Shown here: one piece after another, positions 11,439 to 23,449 of the stretch
How the letters are laid out: every line of letters begins with the position of its first letter
Position numbering within the stretch: position 1 is the stretch's first letter
Origin: Cercis canadensis
Lineage: Eukaryota > Streptophyta > Magnoliopsida > Fabales > Fabaceae
Assembly (NCBI GenBank): GCA_003255065.1
Contig: QAOA01007226.1
Location: 143,990-207,989, forward strand
Direction: 5' to 3'
Length of the DNA: 64,000 nucleotides
Program-made: the position numbers and the translations under genes
Notes under the pieces: generated by a model
The model's database searches: none
What the model saw: the letters and a program-made list of their open reading frames with translations, nothing else
What the model was told of the DNA's origin: nothing

Positions 11439-12884
11439 TTTTACGCAAAAAGTGAACGCAAGTGCACATGCCGTAATCAAGTAATAAAGAAGTGAGATAA
11501 ATTATTGTCCCACGGAGACTATGGCTACTAAGTACCAAAATTATGCGTATTCTAATTTTATCTAGACAATTAATAGGTGAATTATGATGATAATTAAATG
11601 GAAAACTGTCAAACAACGAACAATCACTTATAAAATGAGTAAAAATATGGTGAGAAAATATCTAGGATGTCGATTTCACCGTAGCTAGTCCGGATCTTTA
11701 TTCCTAATTCATCAATCAACAACAATTTCCCTAATTACTAGCCAATAACCCTAAGTTATTTATTAGCTTTTCCCAAGGTCAAACAAATATATTCCCAAAC
11801 TATGAATCCACTATATTCCTATGTGAATTGCGAATAATCTCAGAATTTAATTCATTCTATGGTTCTTTTTAATGGCTACATAAACCATAACGGTATATTC
11901 CTATCCCTTATGTAATTTATGTTCTTAATCCCTATGGTCCTCAATCACAACTAACTTTTCAGTATTATTGTAATCACCTGCTCATCTAAATTGATGGCCA
12001 GTCAAACAGAAGCATTAAGTACGAAGATCAAGAAGTCAATTTAAGAAGATGGTCCTTTGATTAATTCATTAGAAATTACAATCCATCATAAGCTAGGCTA
12101 CATCTCCACCCTAGATGGTGGAATTAGTTCATGATAATTGCAAAAAATAACATTACACACAGATTAGTAATCAGTTACAAGAGAGAGATAAAAAATTGAA
12201 CTATGGGATGTGACGATTCGATGCCGAAAATCTCAATCTTCAACCTTGAATCTTCTTCTCTTCTTGCCTCTTCTCTAAAAAGTGTGAAACCCTAATTTAG
12301 ACTTTAAGAGTCCTATTTATAGGTCCTAGGAAGTTTAGGAAGAAAATGAATTAAAATAAAGTAGGATTCCTAGTGAAATTAGGAAGCCTGCAGGTCAAAT
12401 CACGAAGTTTGGGCCCTGTGGTGCCCTGAAGTTTGCTTGACAGGCACCGCGGCGCCCTTCTTTATGGATTTCTATCTCTGCTTCCTGAAGCTAGGGCATT
12501 GTGGCGCCTTCCTTTTCATGTGCCAGCGCGCTGTGGCGCCTAGTATAGGGCACTGCGGCACCCTTCTCTCTGTCCTCAGTTTGCTGGTTCCTGAGCATAG
12601 GGCGCTGCGGTGCCTAGTATAGGGCTCTGTGGCGCCCAACTTCTTGAAATTTGGCTAGTCAACGCGTTGGGTCGCTGTGGCGCCCAAGCCCTGCCTTCAA
12701 TTTCAAATTGCACTATTTTCCTTTTTTCTTGCATTGAATTGCTTCGAAATGGCTTCCAAGGTTCCCAAAACATAAACCTACAAAAAGGAGACTTAAATTG
12801 TGAAAACCTATCCTAAGATACTCAAGAGTAGACAAAAATCAAGCAAGAACAATACGAGATAAGCGGTATAAAATCGGCTTATCA
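11439..12884 (-). repeat. Element C 3' LTR (left copy)
   Basis: 1.45 kb, in element sense TGATAAGC ... GCGTTCACTTTTTGCG. It contains eight GC-rich near-palindromes of the type GGGCGCTGYGGCGCCC between about 12411 and 12690, against five in the other LTR. Its last 30 bp (GTGCACTTGCGTTCACTTTT in element sense) also end the unrelated LTR remnant at about 51200-51229. Confidence 0.8.
12411..12690. repeat. Array of GC-rich palindromes in the 3' LTR
   Basis: Eight imperfect copies of GGGC(G/A)CTG(C/T)GG(C/T)GCCC lie at about 12411, 12442, 12493, 12525, 12548, 12600, 12622 and 12670. Each can fold on itself, and they form a sharp GC island in AT-rich DNA. Confidence 0.75.
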
Positions 12885-12921
12885 AATACCCCCAAACTTG
12901 AGATTTTGTTCGTCCTCGAGC
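12885..12921 (-). promoter_or_regulatory. Element C polypurine tract
   Basis: Minus strand: CGAGGACGAAC, then CTCAAGTTTGGGGGTATT directly before the 3' LTR start. A purine-rich run in this place primes plus-strand DNA synthesis in LTR elements. Confidence 0.7.
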
Positions 12922-14185
12922 AAAAACCAGGGACGCTATTCGACTTTTCGAACTCCAGAGAAATGTCTTTGTTCTACTCCTCTATTAGGTCTCAAAGATA
13001 AGGAAAAATCAGAATTCCAGAAAACATGCTCAAATCGGAACAGTGATGTACTCTATCATTGAAATTCTTCACAACTAACAAACTCCTTGAGTGTGTGTGT
13101 GTATCCATGCACATTGACCAAATGAAATATGAATCACTTTATACATGCCTTTACTCATAGATGTTTGACCTCTTAATTTGAATAATAAGGAGCTCCATAG
13201 GCTAGTTATCATGTCACTCTTCCACAAATGTAGGCTTATTTTTAACATTAAAGACCAAAAGGTCTTTTCCAAGCTTGTAATGTAAGGCTATGGTTGGGGT
13301 GTGGTATAAGGTTATCAACATGGCTCAAATCACCCATGACACATCGCCTCAGCTAGGATTCTGGAGCACTTCCTTCACTTAGGTTTTCACCCAATCTTTT
13401 CACTAACTTCCTTTCTTACTTGTCAACTACCTTGATTCTTTTCTCTTTTGCTTTCTTTTTCCTCTTGCTCTTGCTTGAGTGGTTGGTTTCATCCCTAACT
13501 TTTTTTCTTTCTTTTATTTATTCAAGGGGGTGCACACCAACCTTTTTCATTCACATTGTAAGTCAAGAGGGCACAATTTTTGTGCATATTTTTTTTCAAG
13601 GTTCATTACTCCACCCATCCTCCCTATATTTCACTGTGCTCTCAATATTTTTCCTAGAATCTGTGTGAATCATGAGTGTAAGGTTAGGGGAAATATTGAA
13701 GGTTCTGGATTTCTGTATGGGTTGACAAAGAAAAGGGCTAAGTGTCAGGCTCAACTGGGGTGACTAAGGGAATTAACAGAACATGGTTTGTCTTGAAAGA
13801 CTCAATCGATCCAAACAATGCCTAAATCATCTCTCTAATATTTCAAAACCTAGGATTTTGCCTCAAGTGGCATTCAAACTAGTTCTAGAGTTCACATGAG
13901 GTCATGAAGTGTTAAACATGCATAGATTTATTTTGAAGTTCACTAGGGTCATGCATAGGATCAAGTGCTTAAATTGTGTCAAGGAGAAAGTTAATCATAT
14001 AAGAAAAATCACAGACGAGTAATCATGTAACTTAAGTTTATGCATATTTTCAAAAAAATTCTGATTACTACACAAAAGATTTTATCACTAACCCTGGAGT
14101 TTCAAACTTACACAGATATCATCTCATTACTCACTGCTACAAGTTATGGGAATAGGAAACAATTAAGTACTCGGCAAATTAAACA
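12922..14185 (-). other. Element C 3' non-coding module
   Basis: 1.26 kb between the internal and terminal polypurine-like tracts, without a coding frame. It includes a pyrimidine-rich part (about 13380-13520 on the plus strand). Athila-1 and Athila-2 have a module in the same place. Confidence 0.5.
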
Positions 14186-14187
14186 GT

Positions 14188-14236
14188 GTTTTTCCACCCC
14201 CAAACTTAGTACATGCATTGTCCTCAATGAATCCCA
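14188..14236 (-). promoter_or_regulatory. Internal polypurine-like motif (element C)
   Basis: Minus strand: ATTGAGGACAATGCATG, then ACTAAGTTTGGGGGTGG, just after the ORF. It resembles the terminal tract at 12885-12921 and the motifs at 22562-22616 and 44394-44448. Confidence 0.55.
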
Positions 14237-14257
14237 AAAAGAAAGAAAAATACTTCC

Positions 14258-15457
14258 CTAGAAGGCTTCAGACATGTTGTCGGTGTCACCAAGGTCTTCA
14301 TCGGTGGCACCGTAGTCCTCGTCGAGGCCAGGGGAGTAAGGCGGAAGCACCGGTGGTGGTGGGAATGGTGGAATGGCGGAGCACTAGCTATGAAACTCAG
14401 CCAGATGAGCATTAAAACTCATCTGGTGCTAAAAGAAGGTGTCCACTCGCTCCATGAAGCGCTCCGCCTGATGCATGAAACTAGACGAGCAGTTTGCATA
14501 CTGGAGTAGTCGAGACATCTGACGCTCAAGATGAGCCAAGTTAGACCCCGAAGAACTCGATGGCTGGGTCTCAGGTGGTGGTGTGGCAGCAGATGGTGGT
14601 GTTTGAGGAGGTGCCCTCTGTCATGTCGATGGTGGCGGGGCACTGGAATGTGGGCTCCAACTCTGGAGGTGGTGTGCAGTGGCATCCAGTGGTTGCTTCG
14701 GATGAAGCAACTCCTCCTCAGCCCTCCACTCGACCCCTGCCTGCTAACATAGCATCTGAATGACTGAGGGATGTCCAAAGATGATGCCTTTGGTGCTGTC
14801 AATGAACCGTACAATGGACTGCTGGATGAGGGATCCAAGGTCGATTGATTTCCCTGTCATAATACAGTAGAGGAGAACAGCCCGGGTCGCGGTGACATCG
14901 CTGAGGTGGCCAGTGCGTATGAGGCGGGCACACAAGAAATGGTACAACACCTTGCTGACAGTCTCCAAGGTGGATGCTCGGAATGATATGGGAATGTCGT
15001 CTCACATCTTCCACTGGGTGTCCGACTAGCAGAGGGTACGGATGATGGTGTCCCAGTCAAGTCCATCATGGATGTAGCGGACATACTCGTCGTGCTCAAT
15101 GTCTGGGAGTCCGAAGAATGCATTGATGGAGCGACTGTCAAACGGCACCCACTTACCCCTCACGAACACCTTGAATTCCTTGCGGAATTTGGCATTGGCG
15201 TAAAATTCTTTCACCAATGGCACAACGGCGGTGACAGGATGATCAACGAAGTGCAACCAGCCATTGTTGTCGGCGAGTGCCCAGACCTGGTGGTTGATGG
15301 CCCGGGTGAAAACCAAACCTCGCTCGGGCACCAAGGCCTTATGGATCACTAAATCCAAGAATTGAGCCTTGGCCTCCTTGTGCACAAATTTCTTGTGGTC
15401 ATATGTGCCAGACCCAAAGGAGGACGCAACGGCCTTTCTCTTGGCTGGTGGTGCCAT
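14258..15457 (-). pseudogene. Transposase_32-type 'plant transposon protein' carried by element C
   Basis: One frame runs from ATG at 15457 to TAG at 14258 (400 codons, no frameshift). N-terminus: basic APPAKRKA, then FVHKEAKAQF, ALVPERGL, PLVKEFYANAK and FKVFVRGKWVPFDSR, the same order as at 5069-5530; then GLPD and the helical second half (CARLIRTGHLSDVTATRAVL); then a Pro/Ser-rich linker and an acidic tail (DEDLGDTDNMSEAF). At least five stops interrupt it (after RTLC, KM, IQMLC, PPST and DTFF), each TAG or TGA and each explicable as CAG to TAG or CGA to TGA. A pyrimidine tract plus CAG about 25 bp upstream of the ATG suggests a 5' UTR intron. The role of this protein family is unknown. 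Confidence 0.75.
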
Positions 15458-16945
15458 GGATGGAGGAAAATGAGCGGTACCTGAAAAAAAATGGAAATTT
15501 TGCAAATGAGCAAGGTACAACTAAGAATTACAAAGCAAACAGCAACCCTAGGAGGCAAAAGGGTATATGAATCTAGACAACACGGCAGCCAAGTAGGTAT
15601 TTAAGCCATATGAACTTTGATGCAAATTATGACAGCAGGTGCAAAATATAGAGAAAGCCTTAACCATCCTAGACAAAGAAGTTGTACAAGGGATTGGGGA
15701 ACTTTCTTAATACAGAGTAAGCATTTAAGTGATCCAATGGCCCTAGTATGACTAGTTCATGGACTTGAGTATGGAACAACATGATGGGACTGCACAAATA
15801 GGCGAAGAAGAACCATAACAATTACAGCAAACCATTCAGCATACCAAGACAAAGAAAACATGAGAAGGCACAGAAGGAGATAATAGCGATGTAGCCAAAC
15901 AGAAATTGACAAGCCAAGGGAGTCAAATGGGGTTTAGCACGCAAGCATAAGGGATATGGCATTAGCACAATAATAGCCCCTATGTCGTAAGACAATTCCT
16001 AATGTGAGCCAAATCCCAATTTTAGCCAAAGTGGAAGAGAGATGCTAGCATGCAAGTGCACAACTAGACAGAGGAAGACAAAATCAACCCAATGTACCTA
16101 AGATAAGGTGGGATCACAGGGTGCAAGTCCTAAGTGAAGTTTATTGCATGCATGCGAATAACATACCAACACCTATTGTGCATAACAAAAACCTAACTAT
16201 CCAAGAAAATATAACCAATGCAATGTAGAGACCAAGAGCAATATAACCAGACAAGCCAAGAGATAAAAAGTCCCTAACATACAGTGAGAAAACATGAGGC
16301 AGGGGTGTATAATTTGCACATGCAACGATGGTATAGTCACTGCGGCATTTTTACAAACACCTTGCGAGCATGTGCAATCCAAAAAGAAAATGACCTCAAT
16401 TGGAACTAGGGATACCTCCAAAAATGGCTAAGATTCAGTCAAATAGAATAGAAATAGAACAAGTGCAAGGAAAGTACCTGAAGGATGGAGATAAACTGAA
16501 AAAAATTTCCCTGTGCCCGAGTGTCGCGTGAGGTGGTGGGAAGGAGAAATTAAGCGTGCTACAGTGCGTAAACAGTTGTGGGTGTGTGAGAGAGTGGTGC
16601 GAAGCTGGTGCGACGAGTGCATGGGTGCAAGAATTTGGTGAGGGGAAGTGAGAGTGCTATGGCGAGTGAGTGGCAATGATAGAGGGGTGTTTGGGGTAAG
16701 GAAGGGAAGGGAGAAGGAAGTAATGTTGTGGGGAAGAGAGAGGGAAGGCAGAAAAAGGAAATAGAAGTTTGAATTTTTTTTTACCCAAAACGCACCATTT
16801 TCAATTAAGTGAAAAAATATATTTTTTTAAAAAAATTAAATTGACCTAGGCACTGCGGCGGCCCTGTTGGGCACTGCGGCACCTGAGACTATGTTGACTT
16901 GCTTGTGACAGGGCGCTGCAGCATCCTGGATTCTGGTCCTTGTGT
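15458..16945 (-). other. Element C 5' leader
   Basis: 1.5 kb between the 5' LTR and the ORF, without a coding frame. Its right part (16848-16940) holds three more GC palindromes like those in the LTR, and no tRNA primer site is visible next to the LTR edge at 16946, which suggests the LTR end and primer site were lost by deletion. Confidence 0.5.
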
Positions 16946-18281
16946 CCGTAATCGAGTAATAAAGAAGTGAGATAAATTATCGTCCCATGGAGACTATGGC
17001 TACTAAGTACCAAAATTATGCGTATTCTAATTTTATCTAGACAATTGACAGGTGAATTATGATGATAATTAAATGGAAAATTGCTAAACAATGAATAATC
17101 ACTTATAAAATGAGTAAAAATATGGTGAGAAAATATCTAGGATGTCGATTTCACCGTAGCTAGTCCGGATCTTTATTCCTAATTCATCAATCAACAACAA
17201 TTTCCCTAATTGCTAGCCAATAACCCTAAGTTATTTATTAGCTTTTTCCCAAGGTCGAACAAATATATTTCCAAACTATGAATCCACTATATTCCTATGT
17301 GAATTGCGAATAATCTCATAATTCAATTCATTCTATGGTTCTTTTTAATGGCTACATAAACCATAACTGTATATTCCTATCCCTTATGTAATTTATGTTC
17401 TTAATCCCTATGGTCCTCAATCACAACTAACTTTCCAGTATTATTGTAATCACCTGCTCATCTAAATTGATGGCCAATCAAACAGAAGCATTAAGTACGG
17501 AGATCAAGAAGTCAATTTAAGAAGATGGTCATTTGATTAATTCATTAGAAATTACAATCCATCATAAGCTAGGCTACATCTCCACCCTAGATGGTGGAAT
17601 TAGTTCATGATAATTGTGGAAAATAACATTACACACAGATTAGTCATCAGTTATAAGAGAGAGATGAAGAATTGAACTATGGGATGTGACCATTCGATGC
17701 CGAAAATCTCAATCTTCAAGCTTGAATCCTCTTATCCTCTTGCCTCTTCTCTAAAAATTGTGGAACCCTAATTTAGATTTTAAGAGTCCTATTTATAGGT
17801 CTTAGAAAGTTTAGGAAGAAAATGAATTAAAATAAAGTAAGATTCCTAGTAAAATTAGGAAGCTTGAAGGTTAAATCATGAGTTGACCGCCGGGGGGCTA
17901 CAACCTTGGGTTTGGGCACTGCGGTGCCCTGAAGTTTGCCTGACGGGCGCTGCGGCACCCTTTTTTTTGGATTTCTGTCTCTACTTCCTGAAGGTAGGGC
18001 GTTGCGGCGCTTGGTCTAGGGCGCTGTGGCGCCCAACTTCCTGAAGTCTGGCTAGTCAATGCGTTGGGGCGCTATGGCGCCCAAGCCCTGCCTTCAATTT
18101 CAAATTGCACTATTTTCCTTTTTTCTTGCACCGGATTGCTTCGAAATGGCTTCCAAGGTTCCCAAAACATAAACCTACAAAAAGGAGAATTAAATTGTGA
18201 AAACCTATCCTAAGATACTCAAGAGTAGACAAAAATCAAGCAAGAACAATACGAGATAAGCAGTATAAAACCTGCTTATCA
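16946..18281 (-). repeat. Element C 5' LTR (right copy, end truncated)
   Basis: Matches the left LTR from the CCGTAATC block to ..GCTTATCA but lacks its last 30 bp and about 120 bp in the palindrome array (five copies, about 17925-18080, rather than eight). Confidence 0.8.
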
Positions 18282-18286
18282 TATAT

Positions 18287-18723
18287 CTTGTGATCTCTGA
18301 CAGTAATACATAAAAGTGATTTACATTATTTGAGGAGCAATAAAGTAAGAAATTTGAAATCTTAGAATAGGAAATGCTATTAAGATATTTGTTTACGAGG
18401 ATTTTAATTTGCATATTAACAAAAATATAAGAAAAAATATATTAAAAATTGCTGATAGAAAAGAGTTACAATTTTTGGTATATGGTACTTATTTTTTCAG
18501 TTAGTTCTATTTTGAGTAGGCTAAATAATGACTAATGAATATATAATTTGTATTTTTCAATAACTATCTTTATAATTCAAAAGAGCAAGTAAATTATATA
18601 AAATTATAAATCAAAATTCTTAATGTAAAAGAAACACTATATTTCTAATGTCTTCAAAGAAAAGATTCAACACCATAAGCTTGCTTCTATTTTAACAACT
18701 AAATAAATTGAAGGACAATAAGT
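18287..18723. other. AT-rich spacer
   Basis: No gene or repeat identified. Confidence 0.4.
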
Positions 18724-18726
18724 TTT

Positions 18727-19075
18727 TACTACAAGAATTTTGCAGAATTTCAACGGAAATTTTTCGTTAGAATTTCGATTTCCAACATAATTTCAGTCGT
18801 TAAAAAAAAGGTTGTTGGGATGTGAAATGCCAACGAAAAAAAAATTTCAACTATAATTTTAACTGTATTTTACCGTTGAAATTCCTTTTTGAAAAAAAAA
18901 ATCCAACGGTATTTTCTGTTGAAATTATCATTGAAATTTTTTGTTGAAATTTTTTTTATAAGTTTTTAAAAATTATTCCAACAACATTTTTCTGTTAGAA
19001 TTACCGTAGGAATTATGTTTTATATATACTTTTTATTTTTAAAAATTATTCCCACGGTAATACCGTTAGAATTAC
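18727..19075. repeat. CACTA left terminal and subterminal repeats
   Basis: Repeated TTTCAACGGAAATTTTTCG, CCGTTGAAATT and CCAACGGTATTTTC-type motifs in both orientations. Confidence 0.65.
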
Positions 19076-19634
19076 ATGGATCTACGTCTACCCCATTTAA
19101 ATTAAGACACCCAAGGAAGGAGAACATCCATTAAATTTGATAATTTTTACGGTTTCAAACATAAAGCTTATAAACAATGAAATAATAGACACCTAACCAA
19201 GAAACAGAAAAAAAAAAATATGAACATATTAATAATTTTATATTCAGAATAAAAATAAAAATAAACTTCAATAATGTTTAACTAAACCCAGTAGCTCGGA
19301 GGGATTAGGCTCAATATGAACATGAGAATCAGATGTAAGTGTGCAACATCCAGATATTTGAAGGACCAGATGTAATGTGACCTTGAAATCCAGAATCAGC
19401 CATTTTATTTGGCCTAGCATGAAACTGAACACATTACAGGCCCTTCCAGTAATTAACTGGTAACTAAATATGCACATGCATCCATAGGATTTCAAACATT
19501 AAAGCACACTACACAAAAATCACAAATCTCACTCAACAAAACTATTTCCACCTGAACCAAAAATATTTGTTTTCTAACTTAGAAATAGCATGGCAAAAGT
19601 TACTTCTTGGTTTAAGGCATCAAGTAATATACAA
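19076..19634. other. CACTA interior, left part
   Basis: No recognised gene. A minus-strand frame at 19268-19495 has no known motif. About 30 bp near 19515-19545 (CACAAATCTCACTCAACAA) recur at about 47530 on the far side of the Athila insertions. Confidence 0.4.
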
Positions 19635-19650
19635 ACTACTGATGAATACA

Positions 19651-21071
19651 TGATGAGCTGTTGAGGCTCTCCAAATTAGTGAAATTTAAAGTCGGTTTAC
19701 CAAAGCTACTTGTAGCATAAGGCAACACCAAGTTGAACCAAATGATTAATCTAGTTAGGGAATCCAATTAGGGAGTTAATTAAACAGGGGGTTTTGTTTG
19801 TATAAGTGATTAGTAGACAATGATTAAAAGTGGTAAACCTTAAGGAAAGTAACCAATCCAAGTCTAACTAATTTTGATTTTAATCCATCATTGATTTCAC
19901 AGAATCCATTCAATTATTAACATAGTTCTTTGCCTTAGAATACATCAAGAAGCCTCTTAGTGCTCTATGGATGTCCACTGGTTAAGCAACCATAATTTGG
20001 ATCAACTAAGACTAAATGAATTAAGCACTCATTGAAATCAAGTTTTACCTAAGTCCAAAATCCAACCAAGGTAATTAATCTGTCCAAAAGCTTAGAAACA
20101 TTAATTAACCTTTAATTTCCTCTTTTATCATATGTAATTCAGCAATCAACATATAAAAATCTAAATCCGAATTTAAGCAATTCAAACAGAATATTTCAGA
20201 GGATGGAAAGAAGTAGATTAACCACTAAATAAATAACAATCAAAGCATAATCTCAGAATTAATAATCAGAATAGCCAAAACCTGGATTGATTTGAGTAAC
20301 TAGCCCTCCATCAATAAGAGGAACAAAGTTTATAAAGAACTTAGAGAGAAAACTTAGAGACTAAAAAAAGTAGAAAAGCTGTCTATAAAATATCCCTAAT
20401 GAATTTCGGCTACCTCTTTCTGAGCATATAAACTGCCAAAAATACATGCATATCCAAACTGTCCTTAGGTCACACTTATTCTCATGGGCCTTAGCTTTCA
20501 TTGGACTGTGGTTTGGGCTCAATTGGACTTGAATTGAGGAAGTTAAGCCCATTTAAGTGTCAACAGGTCTTTGGAACCATCAACCAACTTTGACAGGAAA
20601 TACGACCATCTAAACAACATAATTCAGTGAATTGGTCTGCACAACAATTGAATTTCTGCATCTTAGATTTCCAATGGGACCAGTTTCAAGTCCATACGAC
20701 ACCTACAGCTCAAGTTATGGTTCAAACACTGCATGCGGGTCAGGATCTTGTGACAACATCTCTTCTCTGGCTTCCAGGCTGCATATGACCTGCTAGATGT
20801 CCGAATTAGACTTGGGGCTCTGAATAAAAGTTGTAAAGCTTTCTCTTAGCTTTCCTACAATGTAAGATTAAAAATTATTAGATGTCTAGAACTCAAGTTA
20901 TTGCTGAAAAGCAGAGAGTGCATAAAATGCCCAATATTGCTGAAAAATACATTTAGGTCCAATTGGATCCAAACTCATGAAATATGGCACAAGCCCACTC
21001 AATTCAGCCCAAAAGAGGTTTAAAAGACTAAATATGAGGGTTAACTATTTTATAAAAAAGTATGTTCATCA
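19651..21071 (-). repeat. Athila-1 3' LTR
   Basis: 1421 bp, TGATGAACATAC ... CAGCTCATCA in element sense. Confidence 0.85.
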
Positions 21072-21110
21072 AATTCCCCCACACTTAACTTTTGCACGTC
21101 TCGGACAAAC
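21072..21110 (-). promoter_or_regulatory. Athila-1 terminal polypurine tract
   Basis: Minus strand: CGAGACGTGCAAAAGTTAAG, followed by TGTGGGGGAATT directly before the 3' LTR. Confidence 0.75.
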
Positions 21111-22561
21111 TAGAATTCCAAAACTAAGAAATGAGGAAAAGCAAACTAACTAACTCAAGAATTCTCAATGATATTCAAGAATTGCATAAGTTCAAAAACA
21201 AGAAGAGAACTTAAAAATTCAAGGAAATCACAACATTTATGAAATAAAATTTCTTCACATCCGAAATCAACAATTAAGGTAACTTCAATTGAAAAGTATG
21301 AGTCAAGAATGATAGATTTTCACAAGATATACTCTTAACATCTCAAGTGTTTAGAAAGTAAGTATTTCACTCAATCAAACTCATGAATAAATGCACTACC
21401 ATAAACTTGCTTATCTTCTACTTCTACACTACTCAAACAAATACACACACAAATCAAGAGGACTTTATTCAAGGTTGTAATAGGGTCAAGGTAAATGGTA
21501 GGAATAATATGAATGTGACAAGCTAAGTACCCTAAGAGAATAAAAGAGCATTGGGGAGGAATTCAATTAACAAGCATAAATTTTTTTCCAATTTTCAAAC
21601 ATGTAAAACATACTCTCTTTTCTTTTCACATATTCTTTCATTTTCCTTTTCCTTTCCTTTTTTACAATTATGATTTTTTTTTTAATAAACCAATTGACTT
21701 TTTTTTTTTTCTTTCACATCTCACTTTGCACATTGCACAATAATTTTCACTACATCTACACTTGCATTATTAATTATCTACAAGCATAAGAGTTCCTCTA
21801 AGATAATGAACCAATGCTCTCCTATTCCCTAAGGTAAGGTAACAACATGATTTTTCACATAGACACATAATGAGCTAAAACCAAAGATAGAAAAATAGGC
21901 TTAAGGGAAAATCAAAGAAAAATAATACAAGGTTAGCTATTTAGCAAAGTAGCTAAATCAAGAAGAATGTCTCAATCATGTTCATGTATGCAAGTGAAAA
22001 TGCAGCTTTAAAAAGAATCAAAACAAGTTCTAGAGTGATCAAAATCTATGAGTAAAAATTACACTAGAAAGAAAAAAAAATGGCACAAATGCTAAATCCA
22101 TCAATTAAAAGGCTCAAAATCTCACAAGGCATGCATCTATCAAACTTTAATCACTAATCCAATATCCAAAACCAAGCATGTGAAATTAAGGATGGAAAAC
22201 AAGTTATTCAATCATGCTATGAATATTGAATCACAATTGTTTCAACTTATAGCTTCACGAATTCTAAAACATCATTGGAAGGCAATTAAAACAGAAAATA
22301 GCAACGAGACTAAAAACAGCAAAATAAAATTAACAAACCTAAATAAAAGCAGAAAACAGTAAAGTGAACAGAAAATCAAAACAAAAACAAAAAAATTGAC
22401 AGAAAACAAAAAAAAAAACAAAATATTGACAGAAAACAAAAAAATAGCAAGAACACTAAATAGAAAACATTAAAGTAAATAAAACCAATAAACAGTAAAA
22501 TAAACAGAAAATAGAACTTTTAAAAACATAATTAAAAACACACACAAAAATAGAAAAAATA
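21111..22561 (-). other. Athila-1 3' non-coding module
   Basis: 1.45 kb, no gene. It is colinear with 44449-45860 of Athila-2. It contains long A-rich strings of the CAGAAAAC type (22370-22560). Confidence 0.65.
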
Positions 22562-22616
22562 GAATGTAAACTTCCCCCACACTTAAATTTTACACTGTTC
22601 TCAATGTAAAAACTTC
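22562..22616 (-). promoter_or_regulatory. Athila-1 internal polypurine-like motif
   Basis: Minus strand: TTACATTGAGAACAGTG, then TTTAAGTGTGGGGGAAG, 1.45 kb before the LTR. Confidence 0.6.
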
Positions 22617-22870
22617 AAAAAATAGCAACATATCTCAATGAACATCAAGCAGAAAAAAAAAAAAGAGAGAAGAGTAATAAAAACAAAAATAGACTTAAAA
22701 ACAAGACTAGAAAACAGAAAATTCAAAGTAAAAACAGAAAACAAACAAAAACAAAAACAGATTGAAGCAAAACAGAATGGAAAATAGAATACAATTACAG
22801 CAATATAATCAGAAAATGTACTCCCCTGAAGCTCAAGGTATCATCTTCCTTTTATTTGCAGCAAACACAG

Positions 22871-23449
22871 CTAGATACCGGGGTCAAAGACCACTCTTAC
22901 AAAGTCTTGGGTTGCCCCTGTAGAGTCATCTTCAAAAGCCGCAGAATCAGAACTAGAACCAGATTCACTAGGATTGTCATCGCTCAAGAATATAGAAATT
23001 TCAGCACAGACAGCACAACTCATATCACCATCACAAACAACATGTGAATGACACTGGACATAATCCTCTATACCCACAAAGGCAGGGAAATCAAAACATA
23101 GCTCTTCATACATATCCACATCCACTAACTCTGTAGGATCATCAACAACCACAACCTCTATGATAGAGTCATCTCTTTCTAAAAATGCCGTAATTTCAGA
23201 ACAAGTAGGACAAATAAAATTACCACAATTGCAGCACATAGAATCAGTATTGCTCAAGAAGGCAGATATCTCAGCACACATAACACAAGGTACATCACCA
23301 TCACAATCAGGACAGGAGTGGCACTGAACAGAGTCATCAACACCAACCAAATCAGGAAAATTAGCACAGAGCTCATCATACCCATCCCTAACTAGATCAT
23401 CAATCAAATCAATGTGAAAGACAGAGTGCTCATCCATGTGATGCTTCAT
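22871..23449 (-). pseudogene. Athila-1 Cys-rich acidic module repeat (post-protease region)
   Basis: This 192-codon frame continues the protease frame after one stop. It contains two full and one partial copy of a module: Y(D/E)ELC..FP.(F/L)VG(V/I)(D/E)D, then VQCHS, then CDGD..C..C(A/S)EI..FL (residues about 24-65, 72-90 partial, 114-155). The Cys pattern in copy 1 is C-x2-C-x2-C-x5-C-x2-C. Athila-2 has one related, partly Cys-depleted copy (about 40985-41120). The module could bind zinc, but no known zinc-finger class fits well. Nothing of RT or integrase follows; the next feature is the internal polypurine motif, so the rest of pol was deleted here. Confidence 0.6.

Larger units (their letters stand above)
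11439..18281 (-). mobile_element. Non-autonomous gypsy-like LTR element (element C)
   Basis: Two similar direct repeats (11439-12884 and 16946-18281) flank 4 kb whose only gene is a decayed Transposase_32-type ORF on the minus strand; there is no gag, RT or integrase. The polarity is minus: a G-rich polypurine tract (AAGTTTGGGGGTATT) directly precedes TGATAAGC, the start of the 3' LTR. TATAT flanks both outer edges (11434-11438 and 18282-18286) and may be the target duplication, but the sequence is AT-rich and the outer LTR end does not finish in CA, so this border is provisional. The element must have relied on proteins from another element. Confidence 0.7.

Noticed and set aside
14419..14838. 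139-codon minus frame overlapping the Transposase_32 pseudogene
   Set aside because: Out of frame with the conserved reading; Ser/His-rich by composition only.
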